From NCBI GenBank assembly GCA_037045045.1, contig JBAOHL010000002.1, positions 124,001-188,000 of the forward strand: a stretch of DNA of 64,000 nucleotides. Reading direction: 5' to 3'. The position numbers and the translations under genes were made by a program. Positions 8,531-17,572 of this stretch are shown one piece after another. Positions within the stretch are counted from its first letter, which is position 1; every line of letters starts with the position of its first letter. The DNA is from Phosphoribacter sp037045045 (GTDB taxonomy: Bacteria; Actinomycetota; Actinomycetes; Actinomycetales; Dermatophilaceae). The notes below the pieces were generated by a model that did not search any database, was not told where the DNA came from, and was given only the letters and a program-made list of their open reading frames with translations.

Positions 8531-9036
8531 CGCCCGACCGTCCGTCGGAGCACGAGTGCGTCGACGTCGCCCGGCTGGTAATACCGGGGGCGCATCGACA
8601 CCTGGGCGAACCCGTGCCGTTCGTAGAGCGCCAACGCCGCCGGGTTGTCGGCCCGCACTTCGAGCATCACCGCATCGGCGCCGCCCGCCTCGGCGCGCCT
8701 CACGAGCTCTCCCACCAACAGGTCGCCGACGCCCCGACCCCGGTATGGCGCCGCGACGGCGAGCGTCATGACGTCCGCGACCGCCCCCGCGTGGTCCAGA
8801 CCGGCATACCCGACGATCGTGCCGTCGCCCGCGTCGCCCGCGTCGCTCGCGTCGTCGGCGGGGGCGGCGTCGGCGGCGTCGTCGCGGCCCACCTGGGCGA
8901 GGACGTACTCGCGGCGGGGCCGGCCGGCCAGTTCGGCCCACCAGGTGGCCTCACTCCACGCGTCGGCGGCGAACAGGTCGCGCTCGTACCCGGCGAGGAC
9001 GGACAGGTCAGCCCACCGCACGTCGCGCACGTTCAT
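8527..9036 (-). CDS. rimI: ribosomal protein S18-alanine N-acetyltransferase
   Basis: GNAT acetyltransferase of 169 residues. The acetyl-CoA loop PYRGRGVGDLLVGELV lies near residues 100-115, followed by LEVRADNPAALALYERHGF, the classic RimI block. It transfers acetyl to the N-terminal alanine of S18 and is commonly encoded inside the t6A operon. Overlaps of 4 bases with tsaB and tsaD indicate translational coupling. An Asp/Ala-rich stretch at about 53-71, encoded by short GCGTC-type repeats, sits in a surface loop and looks like a local expansion. Confidence 0.88.
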   Translation of the reverse strand: MNVRDVRWADLSVLAGYERDLFAADAWSEATWWAELAGRPRREYVLAQVGRDDAADAAPADDASDAGDAGDGTIVGYAGLDHAGAVADVMTLAVAAPYRGRGVGDLLVGELVRRAEAGGADAVMLEVRADNPAALALYERHGFAQVSMRPRYYQPGDVDALVLRRTVGR

Positions 9037-9701
9037 CGCAGGGCCGACGTGACGGCGGCGGTGGCCGATGGCGCCGCGTCGGGGCGGCGCAGGTAGAGCG
9101 GTTCGATGGCGTCGAGGGGGTCTCCGGCGGCCAGCCGGGCGACCGCGAGGGTGGCGAGCGTGGCGGCCGAGACATCCAGCGGCGCCACGGGTCGGGGGAA
9201 GAGGTCCGGGTAGAGCACGGGGCCCCGCCCGGCTGTCGGCAGCTCCCGAAGGCCCAGGGGAAGGTCCGCGGGCTTGGCCACCGCCGGCCCGTCGACCCGC
9301 GTCACGGACGGGCCGGTGCCGGCATACCGGGCCCAGTACACCTCCTTGCGGCGCGCGTCGGAGGCGACGAGCAGCTCCGCGGGCATCGGGGCGATCCCCG
9401 CGGCTAGAGCGTCGAGGCTGCCCACTCCACGCAGCGTCGCGCCGACCGCAAAGGCGAACACGCGAGCGGTGACCAGGCCAACCCTCAGCCCGGTGAAGGG
9501 CCCCGGGCCCACCCCGGCGACGACGTCGGTGACCTCCCCAGGGCGAGCCCCGGCCGCGGAGAGCACCGCCCGAATATTGGGCGCCAGCCGTTCCACGTGG
9601 GCGCGGGGGTCGACGGTCGTCGCCTCGGCGAGCACCCGCGAGCCGTCGTGCAGTGCGACGGTCACCGCACTCGTCGAGGTATCGAGCGCGAGCAGGAGCA
9701 C
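9033..9701 (-). CDS. tsaB: t6A biosynthesis protein TsaB
   Basis: A 222-residue ASKHA-fold protein beginning MLLLALDTSTSAVTVALHDG. It has the family block GVGPGPFTGLRVGLVTARVFA near residues 66-86. TsaB is the scaffold that binds TsaD and TsaE in the threonylcarbamoyl-transfer complex. It overlaps rimI by 4 bases and lies 4 bases from tsaE. The length is normal. Confidence 0.92.
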   Translation of the reverse strand: MLLLALDTSTSAVTVALHDGSRVLAEATTVDPRAHVERLAPNIRAVLSAAGARPGEVTDVVAGVGPGPFTGLRVGLVTARVFAFAVGATLRGVGSLDALAAGIAPMPAELLVASDARRKEVYWARYAGTGPSVTRVDGPAVAKPADLPLGLRELPTAGRGPVLYPDLFPRPVAPLDVSAATLATLAVARLAAGDPLDAIEPLYLRRPDAAPSATAAVTSALR

Positions 9702-9705
9702 GGGC

Positions 9706-10230
9706 TCAGGGTACGTGCCGAAGTGCCGGCGTCGACACCGCGGCCAAAGCGGCGGCCGCCGCCGGATCGCTCCAGCGCGGACCGGTCCCGACGATCCGGG
9801 CGGTGCGGCGCGACCGGCCGCTCAGGAGGACCTCGAGGCGGTCCGGCGACATCCGCTCGACGAGGCCCGCGCCCCATTCGACGACGATGACGGCATCGTC
9901 GAGATCGGCGTCGAGGTCCAGATCGTCCAGCTCGACCGCGCCGTCGAGGCGATAGGCGTCGACGTGGACGAGGTCGGGCCCGCCGACGAGCGACGGATGG
10001 ACCCGGGCGATGACGAAGGTCGGCGACGTCACCGGCCCGCGCACCCCCAACCCTCGGCCGACCCCCTGCGTGAGGGTCGTCTTGCCCGCGCCGAGCTCCC
10101 CGGTGAGCACGACGAGGTCGCCCGGGCGCAGCAGCTGGGCCAGCCGTTCACCGAGGACCCCGGTCGCCTCGGGATCCGGCAGGGGAACCGAGAGCTCGGC
10201 GCGAGCGGACGGTATGCCGGGCGAGGTCAC
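9706..10230 (-). CDS. tsaE: t6A biosynthesis ATPase TsaE
   Basis: P-loop ATPase of about 174 residues from a GTG at 10230, chosen because it falls just after the upstream stop. Walker A is GELGAGKTT, followed by SPTFVIARVH, then VDAYRL and the Walker-B-like IVVEWGAGL. TsaE drives turnover of the TsaBDE complex. It belongs to the tsaE-tsaB-rimI-tsaD string. The GGCATAC motif supplies a rare ATA isoleucine codon near the N-terminus. Confidence 0.9.
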   Translation of the reverse strand: MTSPGIPSARAELSVPLPDPEATGVLGERLAQLLRPGDLVVLTGELGAGKTTLTQGVGRGLGVRGPVTSPTFVIARVHPSLVGGPDLVHVDAYRLDGAVELDDLDLDADLDDAVIVVEWGAGLVERMSPDRLEVLLSGRSRRTARIVGTGPRWSDPAAAAALAAVSTPALRHVP

Positions 10231-10246
10231 CGGGTGCTCGCCTGGG

Positions 10247-11449
10247 TCACGACCCGACGTGGTGGCGACGCTGTTGGCGCATCTGACGAAGGCCCTCGCG
10301 GACCGCGCGCTTCTTCGCCAGCGGGGTGACGACCCGGGTGACCCTCGGCTTGTCGTCGACGTGGACATGGCGAGCCGCCGCGAGATCGGCCCGCTCGAGC
10401 ATCGCAAGGATCTGCTCGTTGAGCAGTTCGGGGTGTTCGAGCATGATGACGTGGCCCGCGTCGCGGATGACGACGTGTTCGGCTCCGGGGATACCGCGGA
10501 CGATGAGCTCGCTGTGGTCCGGCGGCGTGAGGATGTCCTGGACGCCGTTGAACACGAGGGTCTCGACCCCGGCGAAGTGGCGCAGCGCGGCGGTCTTGTC
10601 GTAGGCGTTGAACGTCGGCACGAAGTCCGAGATCACGGTGAGGTCGTTGCCGAGCAGCATCTTCGCCGTCAGCCGCACGACGCTGCGCGGCACCGGAGAG
10701 GCGAACGAGTACCTCTCGACGAGGAAGTCGGCGAGGTCCTTGTTGGCGGTGAGCAGCGCGGCGAGCAGTGCCGGACGTCGCTGCAACTGGTGGAACGCCC
10801 CGGGCCCGAGCCGTTCGAGCAGCGTCAGGCCGATCGTGCCGGCGACGGTGTTGGCGAGCTTGAGCCCTCCCGGCGAGGTGGAGATGCACGCGAAGGCCAT
10901 GGTCCGGTCGACGATGACGTCCGGATGGGCCTCGGCCAGGGCCATGGTCGTCATGCCGCCCATCGAGTGCCCGGCGAAGGCCAACGGCCCCTCGGGCACG
11001 CAGGCCTGCACGACGGCAAAGAGGTCCTCGCCGAGCTGGTCGATCCAGTAGTGCGACTTCGGGCCCTTCTCCGAACGTCCATGCCCGCGCTGGTCCCACG
11101 TGACCACGCGGTACCCGGCCCGCACCAGGGCCCTGCGCTGCAGGACCCAGCATTCCGAGGTTAGGCAGTACCCGTGGGTGAACACGACGGTGGGTCGGGG
11201 TGCCCCGGAGTCCGTCGGCCCGACGGATGCGGGTTCGTCGACCGCGGCATACAACCGAACCCCGTCCGAGGCGACGACGGTGCGAGTGAGGGTCGGAGCC
11301 TCGATAAGGCTCGCGTATTCGGGCAGCGCGGCGTCCTGTCGGCGACGCAGTCGATCGGCGACCAGCCCGGCAGCCCCGGCAGCCGTCGCCGCCCCGGCGG
11401 CGCCGACGGCCATGCCGATGCCGAGCGGGTTGAGACGTCCTCGGCTCAC
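10247..11449 (-). CDS. alpha/beta hydrolase
   Basis: A 400-residue alpha/beta hydrolase with an N-terminal hydrophobic segment (about 10-30, AVGAAGAATAAGAAGLV) that should anchor it in the membrane or serve as an uncleaved signal. Oxyanion motif FTHGY, nucleophile elbow GHSMGG (serine near 169) and a late GHVIMLEHP histidine complete the catalytic triad. The substrate is unknown; lipids or esters are typical. It starts at a GTG touching the alr stop and is followed by tsaE, an order common in actinobacteria. Confidence 0.8.
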   Translation of the reverse strand: MSRGRLNPLGIGMAVGAAGAATAAGAAGLVADRLRRRQDAALPEYASLIEAPTLTRTVVASDGVRLYAAVDEPASVGPTDSGAPRPTVVFTHGYCLTSECWVLQRRALVRAGYRVVTWDQRGHGRSEKGPKSHYWIDQLGEDLFAVVQACVPEGPLAFAGHSMGGMTTMALAEAHPDVIVDRTMAFACISTSPGGLKLANTVAGTIGLTLLERLGPGAFHQLQRRPALLAALLTANKDLADFLVERYSFASPVPRSVVRLTAKMLLGNDLTVISDFVPTFNAYDKTAALRHFAGVETLVFNGVQDILTPPDHSELIVRGIPGAEHVVIRDAGHVIMLEHPELLNEQILAMLERADLAAARHVHVDDKPRVTRVVTPLAKKRAVREGLRQMRQQRRHHVGS

Positions 11450-12621
11450 TACGCGCGCTCCTCTTCCTGCCCCGGTGACCCCCGATACAGCCGTTCGACT
11501 CGGGGACCGATCCTCGTCACGATCTCATACGAGATCGTCCCCGTCGCGGCCGCCCAGTCCTGGGCAGTCGGCGTCCCCTGCCCGCCGGTCCCGAAGAGCA
11601 CGACCTCCTCGCCGGCCCGGGCCTTGCTGTCGGGTCCGAGGTCGACGATCACCTGGTCCATGCACACCCGCCCGGCGATGGTGTAGCGACGCCCGTCGAC
11701 GGAGAGGGGCCCGACGCACGAGGCGTTGCGGGGCACCCCGTCGGCGTACCCCATCGGCACCAGGCCCAGGCGGGTGTCCCGCGTCGTCGTGTAGAGGTGC
11801 CCGTAGCTCACGCCCTGGCCCGCGGGGACGTCCTTGACCAGGCTGAGCCGCGCCGTGACGGTCATCGCTGGGGTCAGGCCGAGCTGGGGCGAGTCGGCAA
11901 CGTCGGGCACCGGCGTGAGCCCGTAGACGGCGATCCCGGGCCGGACGAGGTCGTAGTGCGCGCCGGGGTTGGTCAAGGTGGCCGCCGAGTTGGCGAGATG
12001 GCGGACCTCGAACCGGCACCCGGCCCGCTCTGCCTGGGCGACCGCGGCCTCGAAGACCTCCTGCTGGTGGCGCACCGTCGGGTGGTCCGGCTGGTCGGCG
12101 TAGGCGAAATGTGACCACACCCCGACGACGGCCACCGCCCCGTCGGCCTCGTGGCGCAACGCGGCGCGGACGAGGTCGCCGAAGGCGGCGGCATCCGCGC
12201 CGTTGCGTCCCAGACCGGTGTCGACCTTGAGGTGGATCCGAGCGGTCCGCCCGGTATGCCGTGCCGCGGCGACGACCTCGTCGAGCGCCCAGGTTGCCGA
12301 GACGGTGACGTCGATGTCGGCATCGATGGCCGCCGCGAAGTCGGTGCCTGGCACATGCAGCCAGCTCAGCAGGCGCCCCGGGACGCCACCGGTACGCAGC
12401 GCCAGCGCCTCCCCGAGCTGGGCGGTGCCGAGCCACGTCGCGCCGCCGCGGCGGGCCGCCCTTGCGCTGGGCAGCAGGCCATGGCCGTAGCCGTCGGCCT
12501 TGACGACGGCGAGCAACTCCGCCGTGGGGGCGTGCTCGCGCAGGACCCGGACGTTCGACTCGATGGCGTGCAGGTCAACGACGGCGCTCGACGGGGCGCC
12601 GGGGGCGGAACTCGTGGGCAT
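11449..12621 (-). CDS. alr: alanine racemase
   Basis: Fold-type III PLP enzyme of 390 residues that interconverts L- and D-alanine for peptidoglycan. The PLP lysine is K41 in VVKADGYGHG. The opposite-face catalytic tyrosine lies in PMGYADGVPR, and the C-terminal GRVCMDQ block is intact. ATG 12621 was chosen because the sequence aligns from there. The 152-base gap to nnr shows no gene. alr precedes the t6A genes here as in mycobacteria. Confidence 0.95.
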   Translation of the reverse strand: MPTSSAPGAPSSAVVDLHAIESNVRVLREHAPTAELLAVVKADGYGHGLLPSARAARRGGATWLGTAQLGEALALRTGGVPGRLLSWLHVPGTDFAAAIDADIDVTVSATWALDEVVAAARHTGRTARIHLKVDTGLGRNGADAAAFGDLVRAALRHEADGAVAVVGVWSHFAYADQPDHPTVRHQQEVFEAAVAQAERAGCRFEVRHLANSAATLTNPGAHYDLVRPGIAVYGLTPVPDVADSPQLGLTPAMTVTARLSLVKDVPAGQGVSYGHLYTTTRDTRLGLVPMGYADGVPRNASCVGPLSVDGRRYTIAGRVCMDQVIVDLGPDSKARAGEEVVLFGTGGQGTPTAQDWAAATGTISYEIVTRIGPRVERLYRGSPGQEEERA

Positions 12622-12773
12622 AGCCGGATCAGTGTGCCATCCCGGGCGAGCGGGTCGGGCACCTTTCGGCGCGCCATCGGCCCCCTGGGCGCTCAAGGGC
12701 CGGACAGCTCGCGGGGCGACCCCCGGCTCGGCCGCCACACCTTGGCGGCCTGACGCCGCCGGGTCGGCGGGGG

Positions 12774-14243
12774 TCAGTGGGCGCCGAGCAGGGCGGCCAC
12801 GGTGGCGGGGATCCCCCGGGCCAGTTCGAACGCGCGCACCGGCCCGCCGGGGTTGGCGCGATGGGCAGCCTGCCCATGGACGAGCGCACCGAGCGAGGCG
12901 GCGTCGACGGGGTGCAGGCCGGAGGCCAGCAGCGTGCCGATGACCCCGCCGAGCACGTCTCCAGCGCCGGCGGTGGCCAGCCAGGCGGGCGCGTCGGCCT
13001 GCGAGCGCACCGGACGAGCGGAATCGGTCGGGGGCACAACAAGGGTCGTCGAGCCCTTGAGCAGGACGACGCAGCCGAAGTGGTCGGCCGCGAGGCGCGC
13101 GTGGGCCAACGGCGCGGCGACGACGTCGGTGCGGCTGACCTCGGTGGCCCCCGTCGGGGCCAGGTGCAGCCGGGTGAGCAACCGGGCCAGTTCGCCGGCG
13201 TGCGGGGTCAGCACCATCGGGGCCCGGCGCGGGGCGACGACATCGAGGCCTCCGGCGTCGACGAGCACCGGGACGTCGTCGAACAACGCGTCGACGACCC
13301 GCGAGACCTGGTCCTCGGCCTGCGTGTCGTCGGTGTCGATGCCCGATCCGAGCACCCACGCCTGGACCCGCCCGAGGGCAGCCACCGACTCCGGGGCGTG
13401 GTAGTGGACGAGTTCGGCGACCGAGCGCGGCCCGAGGTATCGCACCATCCCCGGCCCCGTGCCCAGGGCGCCGAGCACCGAGAGGATGGCCGCCCCCGGG
13501 TATGCCGTGCTGCCGGTCACGCTGCCGACGACCCCGCGAGAGTACTTGTCGTCCATCGGGCCCGGCACCGGCCACAGGCTCGGGACGTCGGCCGGGGTAA
13601 GCCGTTCGACGACCGGGGTCCGCCCGGCGAAGTCCAGCCCGATGTCGACCACGGTGAGCCGCCCGACCGCGCTCTCCCCAGCCGGCAGCAGGTGCACCGG
13701 CTTGGGCTCGCCGAAAGTCACCGTCTCGTCGGCGAATACCGCATCGGCGGTCGCGACCAGGCCGGCCGGGTCGGTGCCGCTGGGCAGATCGACCGCGACG
13801 ACGTAGGCCCGCTCGGGTATGGCGTCCGCCCACGCCCGAGCCTGGGGCCGCAGACCAGCGCTGCCGCCGATTCCCGTGATCCCGTCCACGACGAGATCCG
13901 CCACCGCGAGCACCCCCGGCCAGTCCTGGTCGGCCTCGACCACTGGCACCCCGGCGTCCAGTGCGGCGCGCAGGCCCCCTGGGTGCGCCGGAGCCGCCGA
14001 CGTCAGGGCGGCACAGTGCACGCCCTCGCGGGCGAGCAAGGACACGGCATACAAGGCGTCCCCGCCGTTGTTCCCGGCCCCGACGAGCGCGACGACGCGC
14101 GAACCGCGCCGCTGCTGCAGCCGCTCGCGCACGACGTCGGCGAGCCCGCGGGCCGCCCGGGCCATCAACTCGCCCTCGGGCAGCACCGCCATGGCGGCGT
14201 CCTCGACCTCGCGAACGTCGGCGACGGCATACGCACGGAGCAT
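12774..14243 (-). CDS. nnr: bifunctional NAD(P)H-hydrate repair enzyme (epimerase and ADP-dependent dehydratase)
   Basis: A 489-residue fusion. The N-terminal YjeF_N epimerase domain (about 1-215) has the VGAGNNGGDALY nucleotide loop. The C-terminal dehydratase domain (about 225-485) has VLTPHAGELARLL and the ATP-site TAGAGDVLGGVIGTLLA. Together they repair hydrated NADH/NADPH. Three bases separate its start from the acpS stop. The gene carries several GGCATAC motifs, mostly as Ala-Tyr or Tyr-Ala codon pairs. Confidence 0.93.
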   Translation of the reverse strand: MLRAYAVADVREVEDAAMAVLPEGELMARAARGLADVVRERLQQRRGSRVVALVGAGNNGGDALYAVSLLAREGVHCAALTSAAPAHPGGLRAALDAGVPVVEADQDWPGVLAVADLVVDGITGIGGSAGLRPQARAWADAIPERAYVVAVDLPSGTDPAGLVATADAVFADETVTFGEPKPVHLLPAGESAVGRLTVVDIGLDFAGRTPVVERLTPADVPSLWPVPGPMDDKYSRGVVGSVTGSTAYPGAAILSVLGALGTGPGMVRYLGPRSVAELVHYHAPESVAALGRVQAWVLGSGIDTDDTQAEDQVSRVVDALFDDVPVLVDAGGLDVVAPRRAPMVLTPHAGELARLLTRLHLAPTGATEVSRTDVVAAPLAHARLAADHFGCVVLLKGSTTLVVPPTDSARPVRSQADAPAWLATAGAGDVLGGVIGTLLASGLHPVDAASLGALVHGQAAHRANPGGPVRAFELARGIPATVAALLGAH

Positions 14244-14246
14244 GGG

Positions 14247-14597
14247 TCAGTCCTCCACGACGACGACCGCCGATGCCACGCCGGCATCGTGCGACATCGA
14301 CAAGTGCAACGAGGCCATGCCGATCTCGATGGCCCGGGCCAAGACGCTGCCACGCAGGTCGAACGACGGGCGCCCCGCGTCGGTCTTGACGACCTTGGCG
14401 TCGGTCCAGGACAGGCCCACCGGCGCGCCGAGGGCCTTGGCCAGGGCCTCCTTCGCCGCGAACCGCGCGGCCAGCGAGGTCAATGGGAGGGCCCGCTCGT
14501 CGCTGGTGAAGAGTCGTTCGGCCAGCCGCGGGGTGCGGGCGAGGGACTCGCCGAACCGCCCGATGTCGACGACGTCGATTCCTACGCCCAGGATCAC
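14247..14597 (-). CDS. acpS: holo-[acyl-carrier-protein] synthase
   Basis: A 116-residue AcpS-type phosphopantetheinyl transferase from GTG 14597. The Mg/CoA-binding motif GVGIDVVDIGRF is at residues 4-15 and RFAAKEALAKALG is mid-protein; HLSMSHD follows. It attaches 4'-phosphopantetheine from CoA to the acyl carrier protein. It sits between glmS and nnr in the same direction. Confidence 0.93.
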   Translation of the reverse strand: MILGVGIDVVDIGRFGESLARTPRLAERLFTSDERALPLTSLAARFAAKEALAKALGAPVGLSWTDAKVVKTDAGRPSFDLRGSVLARAIEIGMASLHLSMSHDAGVASAVVVVED

Positions 14598-14623
14598 GAG
14601 GCCATGACTATCACGAGGCGGCG

Positions 14624-16483
14624 CTACTCGACGGTCACGGACTTGGCGAGGTTGCGCGGCTGGTCGACGTCCAGGCCCTTCGCGCTGGCCAGCTCGAGGG
14701 CGAACACCTGCAAGGGGACAACAGTGAGCAGCGGCGCGAGCATCGGGTCGGTCACCGGGATGCTGATCACCTCGTCGGCGTAGGGCAGCACGGACTCGTC
14801 GCCGTCCTCGGCGATGACGAGGGTCCGGGCGCCCCGGGCGCGGATCTCCTGGATGTTCGAGACGACCTTGCTGTGCAGGTCGTACGGCGTGCTCGGGCTC
14901 GGGACGACGACGAACACGGGCTGGCCCGGCTCGATGAGCGCGATCGGGCCGTGCTTGAGTTCGCCCGCGGCGAATCCCTCGGCGTGGATGTAGGCGATCT
15001 CCTTGAGCTTGAGCGCCCCCTCGAGAGCCACCGGGAAGCCGACGTGGCGCCCGAGGAAGAGCACCGAGCGGGTGTCGGCCATGAATCGGGCGATCTCGCG
15101 CACCCGGCCCATCCGGTCGAGCACGGTCTGGACCTGGTCTGGGATCTCGTGCAGCCGCGCCAGGACCCCGCCCACGGTGTCGGCCGACTCCCCGCCGCGT
15201 AGTTGGGCCAGGTAGAGGCCCAAGAGGTAGCAGGCGGCGATCTGGGCGAGGAACGCCTTGGTCGAGGCCACGGCCACTTCCGGGCCGGCGTGGGTGTAGA
15301 GCACGGCGTCGGACTCCCGCGGGATCGTCGAGCCGTGGGTGTTGCAGATCGACAGGGTGAGGGCACCGAGCTCGCCGGCGTGCTTGACCGCCATCAGGGT
15401 GTCCATCGTCTCGCCGGACTGGCTGATCGACAGCACGAGGGTGCGCTCGTCGATGACCGGGTCGCGGTAGCGGAACTCGTGGGCGAGTTCGACCTCGCAG
15501 GGGATGCGGGTCCACCGCTCGATGGCGTACTTGGCGACCATGCCCGCGTATGCCGCGGTGCCGCACGCGACGATGACGATCTTTTCCACGGCCCGCAACG
15601 AGTCCTCCGAGACGCGCAGCTCGTCGAGGACGAGCTCACCGTCGTCCTTGGTGCGTCCGAGCAGGGTGTTCGCCACCGCGGCGGGTTGCTCGTCGATCTC
15701 CTTGGCCATGAAGCTCGGATAGCCGCCCTTCTCGGCGGCGGCCGCGTCCCAGTCGACGTGGTAGCGCTTCCCTTGTGCGGGAACGCCGTCGAAGCCGACG
15801 ACCTCGACCGAGTCCGGGGTGATCGTGACGATCTGGTCTTGGGCCAGCTCCATCGCCTCGCGGGTGTGCCCGATGAAGGCCGCGACATCGGAGCCGAAGT
15901 AGTTCACCCCGTCCCCGAGCCCGACGACGAGCGGACTGTTGCGCCGAGCCCCGACGACGACCCCGGGCTGATCGGCGTGCACGGCCAGCAGCGTGAAGGC
16001 TCCCTGGAGTCGACCGACCACCACTCGCATCGCCGTGGTGAGGTCCCCGCAGCGCTCGAACTCTTCGGCAACCAGGTGCGCGGCGACCTCGGTGTCGGTT
16101 TCGGAGGTGAAGTGCACACCCCGGTCGACGAGGGCGTTCTTGAGGCCGAGGTAGTTCTCGATGATCCCGTTGTGGATCAAGGCCACCTTGCCGCTCAGAC
16201 CGCCGATGTGCGGATGCGCGTTGTGGTCGGTCGGACCGCCGTGGGTCGCCCAGCGGGTATGCCCGATGGCCGTCGTCGACTTCGGTAACGGGTGTTCTTC
16301 GATCTCGGTGCGGAGGTTGACCAGCTTCCCGGCGCGCTTGCGCACCGCGAGTTGACCCTCGTCGATCACGGCGATCCCGGCCGAGTCGTAGCCGCGGTAC
16401 TCCAGGCGGGCCAGCCCCTCCATGACGACGTCCTGCGCGGCCGTCCCGCGTTTCGACGAGACGTACCCCACGATTCCGCACAT
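14624..16483 (-). CDS. glmS: glutamine-fructose-6-phosphate aminotransferase (isomerizing)
   Basis: Full-length GlmS, 619 residues. N-terminal nucleophile Cys follows Met (MCGIVGYVS); glutaminase landmarks are GHTRWATHG and GDGVNYFGSD. Two SIS sugar-isomerase domains follow (ACGTAAYAG and SQSGETMDT; then FLGRHVGFPVALEGALKLKE). It ends DQPRNLAKSVTVE as in the family. The enzyme makes glucosamine-6-phosphate for cell-wall UDP-GlcNAc and mycothiol. I looked upstream for a glmS ribozyme and saw none. Divergent from coaA. Confidence 0.97.
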   Translation of the reverse strand: MCGIVGYVSSKRGTAAQDVVMEGLARLEYRGYDSAGIAVIDEGQLAVRKRAGKLVNLRTEIEEHPLPKSTTAIGHTRWATHGGPTDHNAHPHIGGLSGKVALIHNGIIENYLGLKNALVDRGVHFTSETDTEVAAHLVAEEFERCGDLTTAMRVVVGRLQGAFTLLAVHADQPGVVVGARRNSPLVVGLGDGVNYFGSDVAAFIGHTREAMELAQDQIVTITPDSVEVVGFDGVPAQGKRYHVDWDAAAAEKGGYPSFMAKEIDEQPAAVANTLLGRTKDDGELVLDELRVSEDSLRAVEKIVIVACGTAAYAGMVAKYAIERWTRIPCEVELAHEFRYRDPVIDERTLVLSISQSGETMDTLMAVKHAGELGALTLSICNTHGSTIPRESDAVLYTHAGPEVAVASTKAFLAQIAACYLLGLYLAQLRGGESADTVGGVLARLHEIPDQVQTVLDRMGRVREIARFMADTRSVLFLGRHVGFPVALEGALKLKEIAYIHAEGFAAGELKHGPIALIEPGQPVFVVVPSPSTPYDLHSKVVSNIQEIRARGARTLVIAEDGDESVLPYADEVISIPVTDPMLAPLLTVVPLQVFALELASAKGLDVDQPRNLAKSVTVE

Positions 16484-16567
16484 GCGGCCAGCCTAACGAG
16501 GCCTGCGGGTGGCCCCGACCGCCGGCCCGTGTGTACGTGGCCGATACCACGGCCGGCATACGCAACA

Positions 16568-17539
16568 ATGTCCCCCGTGGCGCAGCACAACGGTGGGCGC
16601 GCGGGTGGGTTTCCGACCCCCTATGTCGAGCTCGACCGCTCGGATTGGTCGCGCTTGCGGCGCAACCAGCCGTTGAACCTGACGTCCGAGGACGTCGCCC
16701 GCCTTCGCGGCCTGGGTGACCCGTTGGACCTCACCGAGATCGAGGAGGTCTATCTGCCGTTGTCGCGGCTGCTGACCTTCTACGTCGAGGCGATCCACCG
16801 CCTGCACTCGGTTACCGGGGAGTTCCTCGACGAGCGTCCGCACCGCACCCCGTTCATCATCGGGGTCGCCGGGTCGGTGGCCGTCGGCAAATCGACGACC
16901 GCCCGCATCCTGCGCGAGTTGCTCGCCCGCTGGCCCTCGACCCCTCAGGTCGAACTCATCACGACCGACGGGTTCCTGCGACCCAACGCCGAGCTGCGGG
17001 CCCGAGGGCTGTTGGAGCGCAAGGGTTTTCCCGAGTCGTACGATCGACGTGCCCTGCTGCGCTTCCTCGCGGCGGTCAAGGGCGGGCGCCCGGAGGTGTG
17101 GGCGCCGGTCTACTCCCACCTGTCCTACGACATCGTCCCCGGCGAGCGGATCGTCGTGCGCCGCCCCGACGTGCTCATCGTCGAAGGGCTCAACGTCCTC
17201 GCGGCTCCGCCGGTGCGACACAACGGAACCGGGCTGGCGATCAGCGACTTCTTCGACTTCTCGGTCTACGTCGACGCCCACGTCGAAGACATCGAACGGT
17301 GGTACGTCGAGCGGTTCCTCAGCCTGCGCGAGATCGCCTTCGCGAATCCCGGCTCGTACTTCCACCGGTATGCCGCGCTCTCGGATGGCGAGGCCACCGC
17401 GATGGCCCACACGATCTGGCGTGAGATCAACGGCCCGAACCTCGTCGGCAACATCCTGCCCACCCGGCAGCGGGCCACCCTCATCCTGCGCAAGGGGTCG
17501 GACCACTCGGTCGGCCGGGTCCGCCTCCGCAAACTCTGA
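16568..17539 (+). CDS. coaA: type I pantothenate kinase
   Basis: A 323-residue CoaA with P-loop GVAGSVAVGKST at residues 99-110, the family block LITTDGFLRPNA and the C-terminal RATLILRKGSDH. It phosphorylates pantothenate, the committed step to CoA. It is divergent from glmS across an 84-base spacer. The initiating ATG at 16568 gives the standard length. Confidence 0.95.
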   Translation: MSPVAQHNGGRAGGFPTPYVELDRSDWSRLRRNQPLNLTSEDVARLRGLGDPLDLTEIEEVYLPLSRLLTFYVEAIHRLHSVTGEFLDERPHRTPFIIGVAGSVAVGKSTTARILRELLARWPSTPQVELITTDGFLRPNAELRARGLLERKGFPESYDRRALLRFLAAVKGGRPEVWAPVYSHLSYDIVPGERIVVRRPDVLIVEGLNVLAAPPVRHNGTGLAISDFFDFSVYVDAHVEDIERWYVERFLSLREIAFANPGSYFHRYAALSDGEATAMAHTIWREINGPNLVGNILPTRQRATLILRKGSDHSVGRVRLRKL

Positions 17540-17572
17540 GCCCGCGGCCGGGTGTCGCGGCTGGCCCCGATC

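Noticed and set aside
16484..16567. glmS ribozyme
   Set aside because: The region before glmS is only 84 bases, shared with coaA, and lacks the ribozyme core; actinobacteria generally lack it.
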